Source of the DNA: Mya arenaria
Taxonomy: Eukaryota > Mollusca > Bivalvia > Myida > Myidae
Direction of reading: 5' to 3'
NCBI RefSeq assembly: GCF_026914265.1
Contig: NC_069126.1
Coordinates: 75,829,232 to 75,893,231 of the forward strand
Length of the DNA stretch: 64,000 bases
Made by a program: the position numbers and the translations under genes. The notes under the pieces were generated by a model. That model had not been told where the DNA came from, did not search any database, and worked only from the letters and a program-made list of their open reading frames with translations. How positions within the stretch are numbered: position 1 is the first letter of the stretch; each line of letters starts with the position of its first letter. Positions 19,640 through 30,500 of this stretch are shown piece after piece.

Positions 19640-20233
19640 ATGTCAAACACAACTTTAAGCTTAATAAGCAATTTGGCAGATCGTATGGAACACAGTGAAA
19701 CTCAGGTGTTGTACATGAAAACTATCGTAGTAAATAACAGCAAACACGTATCTGGCGTCTTAAGAAAACTTTTGCCATTAATTCGTAAAAGTGTAAAATC
19801 ACTTCATAAGATAGCTTCTTCAGAAAAGCCTCCTAGCAAGGTGAGCGAGCAAGACAAAACAAATAGAGTTTTACCACTAGCCAGAGAAATTAAACGTGAC
19901 TTCAAAAACTACAAAATTGAGTTGAACAAAATATCAGAACGTTGTGGCAGGGAGAAAGAAATTGACATTTTATCCAAAATCCGATCGGTATCCAAGATCT
20001 TGCGTAAAACAAACCCACTAACATCCCTTTTGCGCAATCTTCTCAGCAGGGAAGCAGAGTTGCAACGACAAATCGACGAAAAAAACATTTGTACAAGTTG
20101 TGTTACAAACAAAAAGTGTATTGTGTTTATCCCATGTGGACATTTATCTTGTCAGTCATGCTCCATTACCAGCAGCGAATGTCACATTTGTAGATCGGCT
20201 ATTGTTGGAAAATATCTTATGAATAAATCATAA
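19640..20233 (+). CDS. Paralogous coiled-coil/IAP-type RING protein (197 aa)
   Basis: Start at MSNTTLSLISNLADR (19640), matching the paralog; the frame extends upstream to 19520 but that part is unlike protein. The body is helical and Lys-rich, with SERCGREKEIDILSKI closely matching SQRCGREKEVNILADM of the first gene. The RING at residues ~151-184 reads CTSC, PCGHLSCQSC, CHIC, followed by RSAIVGKY. All eight zinc ligands are present in both copies. Roughly half of the residues are identical by eye, so the duplication is old compared with that of the palindromes. Confidence 0.75.
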   Translation: MSNTTLSLISNLADRMEHSETQVLYMKTIVVNNSKHVSGVLRKLLPLIRKSVKSLHKIASSEKPPSKVSEQDKTNRVLPLAREIKRDFKNYKIELNKISERCGREKEIDILSKIRSVSKILRKTNPLTSLLRNLLSREAELQRQIDEKNICTSCVTNKKCIVFIPCGHLSCQSCSITSSECHICRSAIVGKYLMNKS

Positions 20234-20485
20234 ACAATTATTTGTATTTTTGCTTTCTGTTTATTTCATTTACATAGAAAGGTGAACTGTGTTAATCACT
20301 CAAACACTACCAGTTCTGATTTACACAGCTATGCTGTAGACAGCCGCAATACGCTAGTTAGCTCAAATTTCTAACATTGGTAAGCAAAGTTGACGAATGC
20401 AAGTTCCAGAAATAATGTATACGCTTTTAAGAGCACTTCAAACTATTAATACAGCGGGGACTGTACTATTCACACTTCACTTACT

Positions 20486-20785
20486 ATGGCAAAACGATAT
20501 ACTGACATCGTTGGGTTTGCTGGACTACAGTACAATGATTATTTCAAAAGATTCCGTTGGGAATGCCAATTGTGTTGTGCTGGAGTCTTTACGTTAGAAC
20601 CTTGTCAACGACATGAGATTTTGAACATTTTCCCTCCAGCTGGCTACTGCCAAAACTGTTTTCGATATGTGTGGTACTGTAATGATTGTAAGGCTGATGG
20701 AACGCCACCAAAAGTGCGAATGAGAAACTATTGTTTGTCATGTTTCTTCCACCGATTTGAAAATCTTGCAATCTTGGCCGGCTAA
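20486..20785 (+). CDS. Cys-rich putative zinc-binding protein (99 aa)
   Basis: Starts MAKRYTDIVGFAGLQYN. Cys pairs CQLC, YCQNC, YCNDC and YCLSC are spaced across the protein with His near the ends, compatible with two zinc sites. FKRFRWECQLC resembles GKRFRCCEWC in the protein at 5049-5420, and the later Cys pairs have similar spacing. A poly(A) signal AATAAA lies about 60 bp after the stop. Function unknown. Confidence 0.55.
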   Translation: MAKRYTDIVGFAGLQYNDYFKRFRWECQLCCAGVFTLEPCQRHEILNIFPPAGYCQNCFRYVWYCNDCKADGTPPKVRMRNYCLSCFFHRFENLAILAG

Positions 20786-20919
20786 CCCTGACGTGGTTGA
20801 AGAAAGTTTTCGATTGATTGTGACAATTATCTTGTTTCACAAAATAAAAAATAAAAACTTGAAATAAATTACTTTGTTTTTGTATCTGATACCAAGACGC
20901 TCATTTTTTTCTCTGATGA

Positions 20920-21032
20920 TTTTCAATTTTCATTTTCAACTTTCATTCTCAATTTTCATTTTCAATTTTCATTCTCAATTTTCATTCTCAATTTTCATTC
21001 TCAATTTTCATCCTCAATTTTCACATTCGTCA
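20920..21032. repeat. TTTTCATTCTCAA-type microsatellite
   Basis: About nine tandem copies of a 12-bp unit TTTTCATTCTCAA / TTTTCATTTTCAA. Frames through it translate as Phe/Ser-rich artefacts. Confidence 0.85.
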
Positions 21033-21778
21033 TTTTCAAACAATATCCTCGTGGGACTAAACCCACTCACCGCCGATATCGGGTTGTATACTACATGGGC
21101 TGGGCGGATCCAATATATCACGTTGGAGAGGGGCTCTTGGGTGCGCCCTTCCCGCAGATACAAAACATGATATGCTCTGAATGCGGTACGCGGTTTTGGG
21201 ATTCTTCCAAGGCCAGTCTAGCTATTTTGGTTTAAAATTGTGAATTCATGTGTGATATGCATACTTTTCCACCAAATTGAAAAGAAATGTTCACTTGAAA
21301 ATTTCAAGGGGTGTGGATAGGGATGTTACCGCGTGTGCTCCCTCCCTAGATCCGCTAGCATGTCGCTTCCACTACAAAACCAGCACAGTTTACTATGGGT
21401 CTAATAATAAATATAACTTTGTACATACATGTTAATTATTTTAAACAGTTTCTGGTCCGGTTCGTGCCTGATTAGCATGTCGAAATGTATGTACCATGTC
21501 CAATTTGCAATGCAATCTTTACCTTCTGATTATATTTTCCTCTTGCTTAGTTCACATGCAGGTACTAGTTTGCAACCTCTTGATATTCAGATATATTTAT
21601 GTCTACTGTTGCCTACTTGAAGCAATGCGGGGACAATTCTCGCCCGAGAAATATTTTCATAGTTAGGTTCAGTTTCAAATAAACTACTAGAAGTACTCTA
21701 CTTAAATATTGTTGTATTCGGTCAAACCTTAACCTCGATCGTGTTCCATGGCAACGTCGGCCCGTGTTGGTCTTCTGT
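21033..21778. other. Intergenic, no gene seen
   Basis: A GC-richer patch at about 21050-21360 (with CACCGCCGATATCGGG and CTCTTGGGTGCGCCCTTCCC) stands out but has no extended frame. Nothing further supported. Confidence 0.4.
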
Positions 21779-22969
21779 TTAGCGCAATTCCCTGAAAAAG
21801 ATTATGAACGTTATGAAATTGTTTTGCGGATCAATATAGCATGTATCTATCGTTGTTGATTGCATTGTGATTAAATATGCACGTAATAAATAAGGAAATA
21901 TTAGGTAAGTAAGAAGCCTGTAGTGACGTGTGCATTTCAAACAAAACTTGGTGTTTGCATGTTTGTTCGGGTCAATGATAGTCGAGGGTTTTTCAAATGT
22001 CCTGTTCAATAATTTGACGTGGATCGATTCAAATAATTTGCTCATATGTTAGTAAAATCAAATAATTGTGATGATTGTATATTGCGTAAAAGTATGTTAT
22101 TAAAATATAAGCTATTTGTAAATATGCAATTCTGATAAATTTCGCAAAATATTATAATTTCGTTTTTCTTCTTCAGTATCCATATTCATGCTCATTTATA
22201 AGCAGATTAAAGGTTGAAAAGTTATGTTTAAATCATGTTTAAAATAGTACCAGTAAGATTAATAATCAAATGCTCAAGATGTTCAAATAATCGTGATATA
22301 TTGCATGTTTATGTTGACGAGTAATGATCACGTTTTGTGTTTCACGTGTACGATTAAATACTGCGTTATCCAACCAAATACATGTTTTGTCAAATGAAGA
22401 CAAACATCCGGCGTGTTTGAGTGTGTGTACGAGCTTTACCACATTCAGACTCTTATCGTAGTTGTTGATCAGTTATGCAATGAAAATAATTTACAATTAC
22501 TATTATAAAAGCTTGCATGCACTTACCCATGGTTATGTATTTCGTCGGTTAGATGTTTTTCATCTGTGCCGTCTTCTTTTGTTAAGCGGACGGTTCCATT
22601 AGCAGGATTAACACGCGGCTTGAGGTTCACTTCCCGGCTTCTTCCATTCTCGCGTGATATACTGTCCGATTCCGGAACATGCTCAATGCGCCCTTCTGTC
22701 GCAAACTGAGCATCTTTAATGTCTTCCTCATCTACATAACCGTAGCCGAGAGCGTCAGCAAACTCTTTGATTTGTCTTTTCTGGAGTTCTTCGGCATTAA
22801 TTTTATAAAACTCTCTAACTCGGGGATCCACATCAAGTTCTTCCGCATCGCTTCCATCTTCGACTGTTTCATTAGTAATACACTTTAATACAAAAAAGAG
22901 TAAAAACATAACTATAGTCATTGCATACAATTTAAAATTCCCGTTGCTATAAACTTGTCGTCTTTCCAT
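21779..22969 (-). CDS. Small single-pass membrane protein, two exons (151 aa)
   Basis: Exon 1 is 22969-22527, starting MERRQVYSNGNFKLYAM. Residues ~13-31 form one hydrophobic helix (MTIVMFLLFFVL) after a short basic N-terminus, as in signal-anchor proteins. The rest is hydrophilic, with acidic parts (DAEELDVDPRVREF) and ending LTDEIHNHG. The donor GGTAAGTG is strong. A good acceptor (CTTTTTCAG) at 21792-21793 joins in frame to a 13-base terminal coding piece giving ELR and a stop (21791-21779). I do not recognise the family; a signal-anchored protein with a short or missing catalytic part is possible. Further exons instead of the tiny one are the main alternative. Confidence 0.5.
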
Positions 22970-23539
22970 CTTGTTGGATTGCGCAAGTATGCAGGTTTGT
23001 TTGCTTTAAAGCCCTACTGATAACGGTATCAGTTGCATTGTGTACAATCGATATTTCATCTGTCAAAGTCAGGTGATGTTAAAGTATTGAACAAATACGG
23101 CTTTGATTTAGTTCCCTCTTAATTTGAATTTCAAATAAATATCAAAATGAAATACTTCCCTCTCACACTTTTGTTTTCGTAACTTAGTACATGTATACAT
23201 GCATATTATTTCGTTTGAGTGGCCTGGGTGCTGTCTTTTGAATGTGAGGAAGTACCTCTCTGTTACTCTGAGTTGAAAATACATTTTAATAGTTTATACT
23301 TGGTCACTTTATCGCTCTGTAGTTTACGTGTTTCCCAATTCGCTTATATTCACTGACAACGCGAAAACACTTTTTTACCGACCAACTGCGTCACACCCTT
23401 TCTTTCGGCAATAATGCCTCCAATAGATTGCAGAAATCAGCCATCGTAAAGTAAACATATTTATTAGGAATACAGTTTATGAATCCATAAATGTTTTACT
23501 GAAAATTATAAAAACACAGAGTTAACCGTACGATGACTC
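22970..23539. other. Upstream flank of the membrane-protein gene
   Basis: Presumed promoter side of the minus-strand gene. No TATA box or other clear signal and no ORF of note. Confidence 0.3.
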
Positions 23540-23706
23540 CTAAAATTGATGCTGCTCCTGCTACTTCTGCTGCTTCTGCTGTTGCTGTTGTTGCTGCTGC
23601 TGACGCTGCTGACGTGCTGTTGCTGCTGCTGCTGCGTATGAGGATGCTGATGATGAATGATGATGATGGATGATGATGATGAGGAGGAGGAGGAGGAGGA
23701 GGAGGA
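23540..23706. repeat. Compound trinucleotide microsatellite
   Basis: GCT/GTT runs, then GAT runs, then a GAG run of six to seven units. The poly-Ser frame on the minus strand is a by-product. Confidence 0.9.
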
Positions 23707-24599
23707 TTGCAAAAGAATGAAAAGTTGCATATCCGTCTGTAACAATGAATTGAGTATTGTCAATTTGTCTACTTACCCTAAAGATAATAAAACTCGTAAA
23801 TAACCGTTATTAAATGGCGAAACTACTTTAATAAAGATATGGGCCTTAAGAAGAATGCTTTAAGACAAATATAAAGTCATTGAAACAAAAAGGTGAAGGA
23901 GCACTTCAAGTGGACAATTATGATTAAATATTTAATCATTTAAAAAACTTTTTAAAAACATACAATTGCACTTTACAAGATCGGTTAATAAAAGGTAGCG
24001 ATTGTATGCCACAGCTTTTTATTTAAAAATATGAAGCCATTCGTTTAACGATGTATGACGTAAACATACACTTTCTTTGACGGTTACAGCTGCTGTCGTT
24101 CGTGCTATTGTCGTATATTGCGTGCAGCCTTTTACAGTTCTTACGATATTTACTAATCAATCAACGACATGTTTTTTTAATGAAAGTACTGTAATTCCTA
24201 AAGACACTATTTCGAAAGAAGAAAATGATGATTACACAGTCGGGGAATTATGGAAGGGTATTGAAGCAAAAATTACATCTTGTGTTCGGACTTGTAGATC
24301 TTGCCTCATTGCATCCCTTATTCGTCATCTGAGCATCTTTAGGCTTAAAAGTTATATTGGTCATGTTGATTGATGCTATATTCTATTCAGTTTATTTTCA
24401 AGTTAATACGAGATTTTTGATATCTGTTAACTCAAGTTGCATGGTGCTATTCAAACTAAGAATGTGATACCCAACAAGGGTATCGGAGAGTCATGATTTT
24501 AACTTGAAATATAAACTATTAGTTTATATATATATATATATACATGGAGATTTAAACAAACGAGCAAAAACAACATGATCTTTACTAAAGTAGACTAGT
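23707..24599. other. Intergenic, no gene seen
   Basis: Contains a (TA)n run at about 24524-24542. A 98-codon plus-strand frame at 24077-24373 is open but shows no motif, splice context or codon pattern I would trust. Confidence 0.4.
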
Positions 24600-25267
24600 A
24601 GCCTATTGTTCCTTTCTAAAGTGTATTGGTAGTACCTAATTAGAAAGAATAGTTACTTGTAGGTAAACTTAAACGAAAACCATAAGCAAACTGTTACAAA
24701 ACAAGGTAACTTTTAGGTAAACCCATAAAGTAAGCCATTAATAGCCCATTTTAAAAGACGATAACTGGTAGGAAAACAATGGAGTAACCATAAGTAACCC
24801 ATCAGAAAACAAAGTAAGTTGTAGGTAAACACATAGAGTAAATCATTAGTACAACATAAGAAAACACAGTAGCTTGTAGGTATAACCACTTAAAGTAAAC
24901 AACTAGTAGCCTATCAGAAAACACGGTTACTTGTAGGTAAACCAATAATGTAACCATAAGAAAACACAGTAGCTTGTGGGTAGATAGATGTATTTAATCC
25001 AACAATTTCCATGGTAATTTAAAATTTCGACATACAGTTGTAAAACAATATGTATAAATTGATGAAGCCATGCCAATCAAAATTCTATCAAAGAGATATC
25101 ACAAAAAAAGAGTTTAAATAAACTCTTAATTCCATTGCGGTTCTTGTAGGTAAACCATTTAGTACCTTATTAGAACAAAAACAACATAGTTAGCTGTAGG
25201 TAATCCCATGGGGTAAACCATCGAGTTACTCATTTGAAAACACAGTTACTTGTAGGTAAACCCATAA
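24600..25267. repeat. ~55-60-bp minisatellite, left part
   Basis: Degenerate units with CTTGTAGGTAAACC, ATAAAGTAAACCATTAGTA and GAAAACACAGTTA recur every 50-60 bp. A LINE-like 3' fragment with a GATAGATG-type tail is set into the array at about 24980-25135. The array resumes after the LINE at 26617. Confidence 0.75.
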
Positions 25268-26616
25268 GAACAGAAACAGAACAGAAAGATGATTTATTTG
25301 GATTTAAACATATTGTTTCTCATCCATACAAATAATTATAACACAAAATGATGGTAAATAAATACAAATAATACAGAAACAAAACATATTAATACAAACA
25401 AGTGTAATTAAAGGATAGTATTTATAAGCGAATTCCTTATTTCATTAGCTTTGCTTATATATGTACACAATCGATTTAACACTGATCTTTTATTTGATGA
25501 AAACAACTCAATCAATTTCCACATACTCGGGTTTCTAGTGTTATACTTGCTTATATAACGTTTCCTAATGTCTTTGTAACTATCACATCTTAAAATAAAA
25601 TGAAACTCATCTTCAATGTCTCTTAAAGCATTAACACATAATACGCATTGTCTATCTTCTCTATTGACACGTTGCGGTCCATATCGTCCAGTTTCCACAC
25701 GTAATTTGTGACCAGATACACGCATCCTCGTTAAACAGTTTGTAACAATGTCCAGATATTGTTCGTATTCAAGGTTATGTTTTAAATGTTTGTACACTGT
25801 CAACACACCATTATTTTGTAGACTCTCTCGCCATTCTTGCATGAAATTGTCTATAACTGTCTGCTTAAACATAGGTATAAACTGCTTAGTAATAACAATG
25901 TCTGGATTATTCCATACATAAGTGAAACCAAATTTGTCGAGAATATTCTTAATATTGCTACACCAATTATGTTTTCCATTAACAAAGTCGATATATGATA
26001 GGTCGTACAAAGATTTAATAATACAATTGTCTGTATTGACGACCTTAAGCCAGTATTTAATTAGCCGTATATATCGATTTATATGCAATGGGTATCGACC
26101 AAGTTCTCCGTAAACGCTACAGTTACTTGTGGAAAGTTTAACGTTTAGTAGTCGTTTACAAAATCTTAAATGCAGCCTCTCTACTTCCTGAGACTTCACA
26201 TAACCCCAAACTTCACATGAATAATTCAATATTGAGCTAACAAATGCATCAAAAAGTTGACAACATGTTTTGGGTGTAAAGTTAAATGATTTTAAATTTG
26301 ACATAAGCGTGTTCATAGCCTTAAGGCCTTTTCCCGTTAGCATATTCTGATTTAAAGCGAACGATCCACTCGAGCTGAACACCATTCCTAGATAATTGAA
26401 TTCATTTACTGTATCTAAGTTTACATTATCATATGTCCATTTTTCACCTTGTCTCAAACGACCTCTCTTTTTAAAAACGATGACCTTTGTTTTGTCGGTA
26501 TTGACTTGTAATCCCCATTTATCGCAATAGTTTTTAAGCGCATTCAAGCTTTCCTGTAGATCTTCCGGAGATTCAGCTATCAAAGCCATATCATCTGCAT
26601 ACATAAGCAGAAGTAA
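25268..26616 (-). mobile_element. 5'-truncated LINE (non-LTR retrotransposon)
   Basis: The minus-strand frame begins inside the reverse transcriptase at the catalytic YADD motif (LLLLMYADDMALIAES) and runs to a stop at 25408. Next come thumb-region motifs NEFNYLGMVFSSSG and GKGLKAMNTLMSNLKSF, and near the end a zinc-type cluster CVLC...EFHFILRC. The 3' end has short AACAG/ACAGAA repeats. The N-terminal RT, the endonuclease and ORF1 are missing, as usual for 5'-truncated insertions. It is related to the longer copy at 33424-35937. The clade (jockey/CR1-type) is not resolved. Confidence 0.85.
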
Positions 26617-27000
26617 AGTAAACCATCGATTTACCCATTTGAAAACACAGTAACTTGTAGGTAAGCCCATAAGTAAACCATTGAATTACCCATTTGAAAA
26701 CACAGTTACTTGTAGGTAAGCCATAAGTAAACCATCTAGTAACCCATTTGAAATCACAGTTACTTGAAGGTAAACCATAAGTAAACCATCTAGTAACCAA
26801 TTTGAAAAAAAAAAACCACAGTATCTTGTAGGTGAACCCATGAAGTAAATAATTGGCACCCAATGAAGTGTATGTAAACCCCTGAATTTAACCATTGGCA
26901 CCCCATTAGAAAACACATTAGGGTGTCGGTAAACCCATGAAATAAACCATTAATGCCCCATTGGGAAAAAAACAGTTAATTATAAGTAACTTAAAAAGTA
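26617..27000. repeat. ~55-60-bp minisatellite, right part
   Basis: Continuation of the array at 24600-25267 beyond the LINE: GTAAACCATCTAGTAACC, TTTGAAAACACAGTTACTTG and TAGGTAAGCCATAAG repeat five to six times. ORFs read through it are repeats of GLLMVYLQVT-like peptides and not genes. Confidence 0.75.
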
Positions 27001-27566
27001 AATAATTCGCTGCATTGAAGTTAATTTCTAGTTAATTGTTGTTTTATTTACATCTGGAAAATCCCACTTCAAATTCACTAACAACCGTCAGTTAACCATA
27101 CGACCACTGGAAAAAGCAGAAAATTAGAAATAACCAATTAATAATACCATTTTATGTGATAAATGATTATCAATTTACCCATAACCGTGAGTACATTGTT
27201 ACAGTGAACAGTCGTTATCTGTTTCTGGTCATAACCATTTTGTTGTTGTTCTTTATATTGTCCCTACATGCAGTTCACTTCTTCCTAGAATTAAACGCAC
27301 AAGTATCTAAGGTCTGCAAGGGGCATTTTCTGAGAACAATTACTTCGAAACCTTTATTTAATTAAAGTGTATATTTCCAGCTTATGTTTCTTTTTTTGTA
27401 TAAATAATGAAAACATTTAATCATCTTAGCAAGAATACCATTAAAGATTTTATAAGCAGTTTATGAAAAGTATGGATGGCTCTTTTCTGAACAGTTCATT
27501 AATTATTTTCTCTGAAGAAATTGAATGTGGGCATCTAGTCACCACTAAGTAAAATACATCGTTTGT
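27001..27566. other. 3' flank of the galectin-like gene
   Basis: No ORF supported. TTTATT at 27353-27358 is a minus-strand AATAAA, about 210 bp past the stop codon at 27567, and is the likely poly(A) signal of the gene to its right. Confidence 0.45.
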
Positions 27567-30500
27567 TTATAGTTGACACATTCCCACGTTGAATATCTGC
27601 ACTAAGTGTGGCTCATCCCCCGACACATGCAGGAACCTGGCTTTATCGGGCGTGGCTATCTCATCCAAACACAGCCGCACCTGTCCGTCTAGCAGGACCT
27701 GTTATATTAAAAGTACATAAGTATTATGCGAGGCAGTTATGGTCTCTTAATAGTTTTTTTTTTCATAAAACAGGAAACACGTTTAGCAGAGTGATATTAT
27801 TTTCAAAACGTTAAAGAAAACAGTGGAAGGGAGCACAGCAAATTCATGAAAGTTTTTCCAAGATGGAGATATCCCACCTAGTTAATAAAGCTGAAGAGTA
27901 TGCTTAACCTGCGCAAAAAAACAACAACAAAAATGGAGCATAGGAATCTTTTTTCTTAAAAAATAAATAAATAAAAATGAAAACTCAATTTGAATTTGCC
28001 GTATTTACTTGTATATACTGACTAGTATTAAAACCGATTACGAAAACAATAATAAATAAGTAACTGAAGTGAAAAGATAACTGTTTTAAGATTGCATTTC
28101 GAAGAATAAAACTCGTAAAAAAGGGTGAAGTGCTCTCGTGTTTGTACAATTGCGTATTTATAACTACACGTGTACCTCAATGCAGCCGGCACGAGCTATG
28201 AACTCCATGTCATAAATGACGTCATCAGTGAATGTCATAGAAACACGCTTCTCAGTATTATACTCAAAATGCGTCTGTGGTGGCGAAAACGTGTTAAAGG
28301 AGACCCATCCGGGGACGTTAGAGCGCATGAGCATGTGGACTAGATACACTTCCGGTATGGCGTCAGTGAGGTTGTAACCGTAAGCAGTGTTCGTGTCGGA
28401 GTCCATGATGTTCACGCTCAGCCTGGAGCATTCAATATACGACATCAAATAAGAATATCTTAATTGAGATAACATCAATGATTGTAAATCAAGATCACTA
28501 ATTTGTATTGTAGGAAAACATGGCTTTAATGTTCTAAAGGAAAAACACGTTCAAATCGGTTAAGATTTCCCAAATTGAATGACGCGGAATATTTCTTCAT
28601 TAAGAAAGAAGCACACTCGGCTATATTTCAGGAAGAGTTCTGACTGGTATTATATAATTGTTTACCTTGTCAAGCCTGGGCGTAGCTTAAGAGAGAGTGA
28701 TATCTTCGTCCCAACATTGAATACCATTGGCAACTCCCAATTGTGAAAGGTGTTCACTTTCTGTAAGCATAGACAACCTTTGCATACAAGACGAATCAGT
28801 TCCAAATAAATGCGTGTTTTCCAAAATAAGGATTAGCGAGGTTACACTCATTCGGAACACCTCGGCCATTTTGCATCGAAAACAACCTCGGATGTTTGTC
28901 GGTACATCAGTAGAAGTAGTTCGTTACATTTTAAATAATAGTATTAAAGTGTTTTAACGTGTATTGTGTATATCTAAGTTTAAATTGATTGTCACTGAAG
29001 TGTATTATCGCATGAATAATTAAGATGCCCAGAGTAAAGTCATTAAGTTTAACTGCAAATTTGAAATTACTACGCGATCTACTTGCAGCGTAGTTAAATG
29101 TAAAGATTTCTGACATGGTAAACCGTCCATATTCATCCGAGGTTGTTTTTTTGCTGAACGGTGGTAATTTAGGGCACTGCACTTAGCATTAAGTCTAGCA
29201 TGGATGACCTGTCTCTTTCCTTGGTAGAAGAAGGACTGAAGGATTGAAATTGACTAAAAAGAAACCGTTTAAAACCTGAATTTTAAGGAATATTCCGGGC
29301 ATGTTCCGGAAAATTATTCTCCGACGGTACAGTAGAAGTAAAAACCGACAAATGATAAGAGCTAGTACGTGAAAATAAAGTTATTTGAGACATTGAGGAG
29401 AGCGTAGTTCCTAGTATTGACACATGATTGTATGAGGGGTGAAAGAGACCCCCAGGGCCATAGCATTATACATTTTTTTTAAAAACATAATTTATGTTTA
29501 AGGCGTCTTTCAGAAGGAGTGGACCAGCTAAGCTTTCTGTGAAAGACATAAATAGATACTAATTTTGTTGCTCCGCACACAATTCTTCGAGCCTCGTTTT
29601 GAATTTTCTGCAATTCCTTTTCATTTTCAGTGCAGTTACCTCAAACAATATGACCGTATTCAAGACAATTCTATTCACCCGCTGAGAATACAATCAGCGA
29701 TATGCACGTAATACAAGGACAGTAATGTTAGGTGCGTCGAGGTTGCCAGGTTCATTGTTAAGGGTGAAAAACGTCCTCGATTCGGAGAGTACAAACATAG
29801 TTTTCCATATATTTTAACGATACTCTTTAGGAAAAACAATCGACGCTTTATTCGTTATTTTAGTGTGTCATTGATTTACAAGATTTGGGATGAATCTGGG
29901 TTTTAAAAATGTACAGAATGAATCAGTAAGCATTTTCATAAATGTGCCGATCTATCTCCAAACCTGGCGATCTGCACTCGGAAAACAATAACATTACGTT
30001 TCATTGACTAAAACAAAGTGTCGGATGAGGTTTGCACGAAATAGAACGGTATAAAATCGTAGTTTTGAAGAATAAAGTGCATATAGTGAGTCAGTAAGCC
30101 ACAAAAGAACGTGTGTTGTTTCCACGAGATATTTGATTACAGACATGATTTTCATCTAAAAACAAGCGTCATCGTAAACAAGCAATTGCTCTTCATTCAC
30201 AAGGTCGTTTCTAAAAAATATCGATAAAACAAATAGAAAACAATGTTTATACTCACGATGACGTTTTACACCACAAACAATGAGCCAGGAGACCTGAACG
30301 TACCTGACATTACTGCCCTACTATACCACATAATGAACGTTACTGTTTATGTTGAATTGATAGGGACAAAGAGGATGAATATCACTTCATATGTTTTGGT
30401 CGATGATATTTTCAACTACGAAAAACAAATAACAAATTATGTACGTGAAGTTAGCGGTCTAGCGGCTTGAAGTTAGCAGCCTAGCGGCTTAGCGGCGTGC

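Larger units (their letters stand above)
4998..20785. other. Island of short intronless ORFs; possible relic of a DNA virus or unknown element
   Basis: Over ~16 kb, short single-exon ORFs lie on both strands, close together, several with AATAAA just past the stop. There are paralogous pairs: two RING proteins, two Cys-rich proteins, and perhaps two WGD-motif acidic proteins. The rest of the window has large introns and repeats instead. Gene families of this sort (IAP-type RING proteins, Cys-rich mini-proteins) occur in large DNA viruses of molluscs and arthropods. No polymerase, capsid, terminase or integrase gene is visible, and a five-exon spliced transcript and host-like repeats run through it. 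The family cannot be named and an origin inside the host genome is equally possible. Most ORFs look whole. Confidence 0.35.

Noticed and set aside
4998-20785. Firm assignment of the island to a herpesvirus, nudivirus or Polinton
   Set aside because: No polymerase, capsid, protease, integrase or terminase gene is visible here, so naming a family would be unsupported.
23506-23763. Ser-rich 85-aa ORF on the minus strand
   Set aside because: Produced by the GCT/GAT/GAG microsatellite; no flanking coding signal.
26591-26916. Repetitive ORFs (GLLMVYLQVT-like)
   Set aside because: Read through the ~55-60-bp minisatellite.
30243-30470. 75-codon plus-strand frame with protein-like composition
   Set aside because: It runs into the AGCGG repeat, has no partner exon or poly(A) signal, and lies in an intron of the opposite-strand gene.
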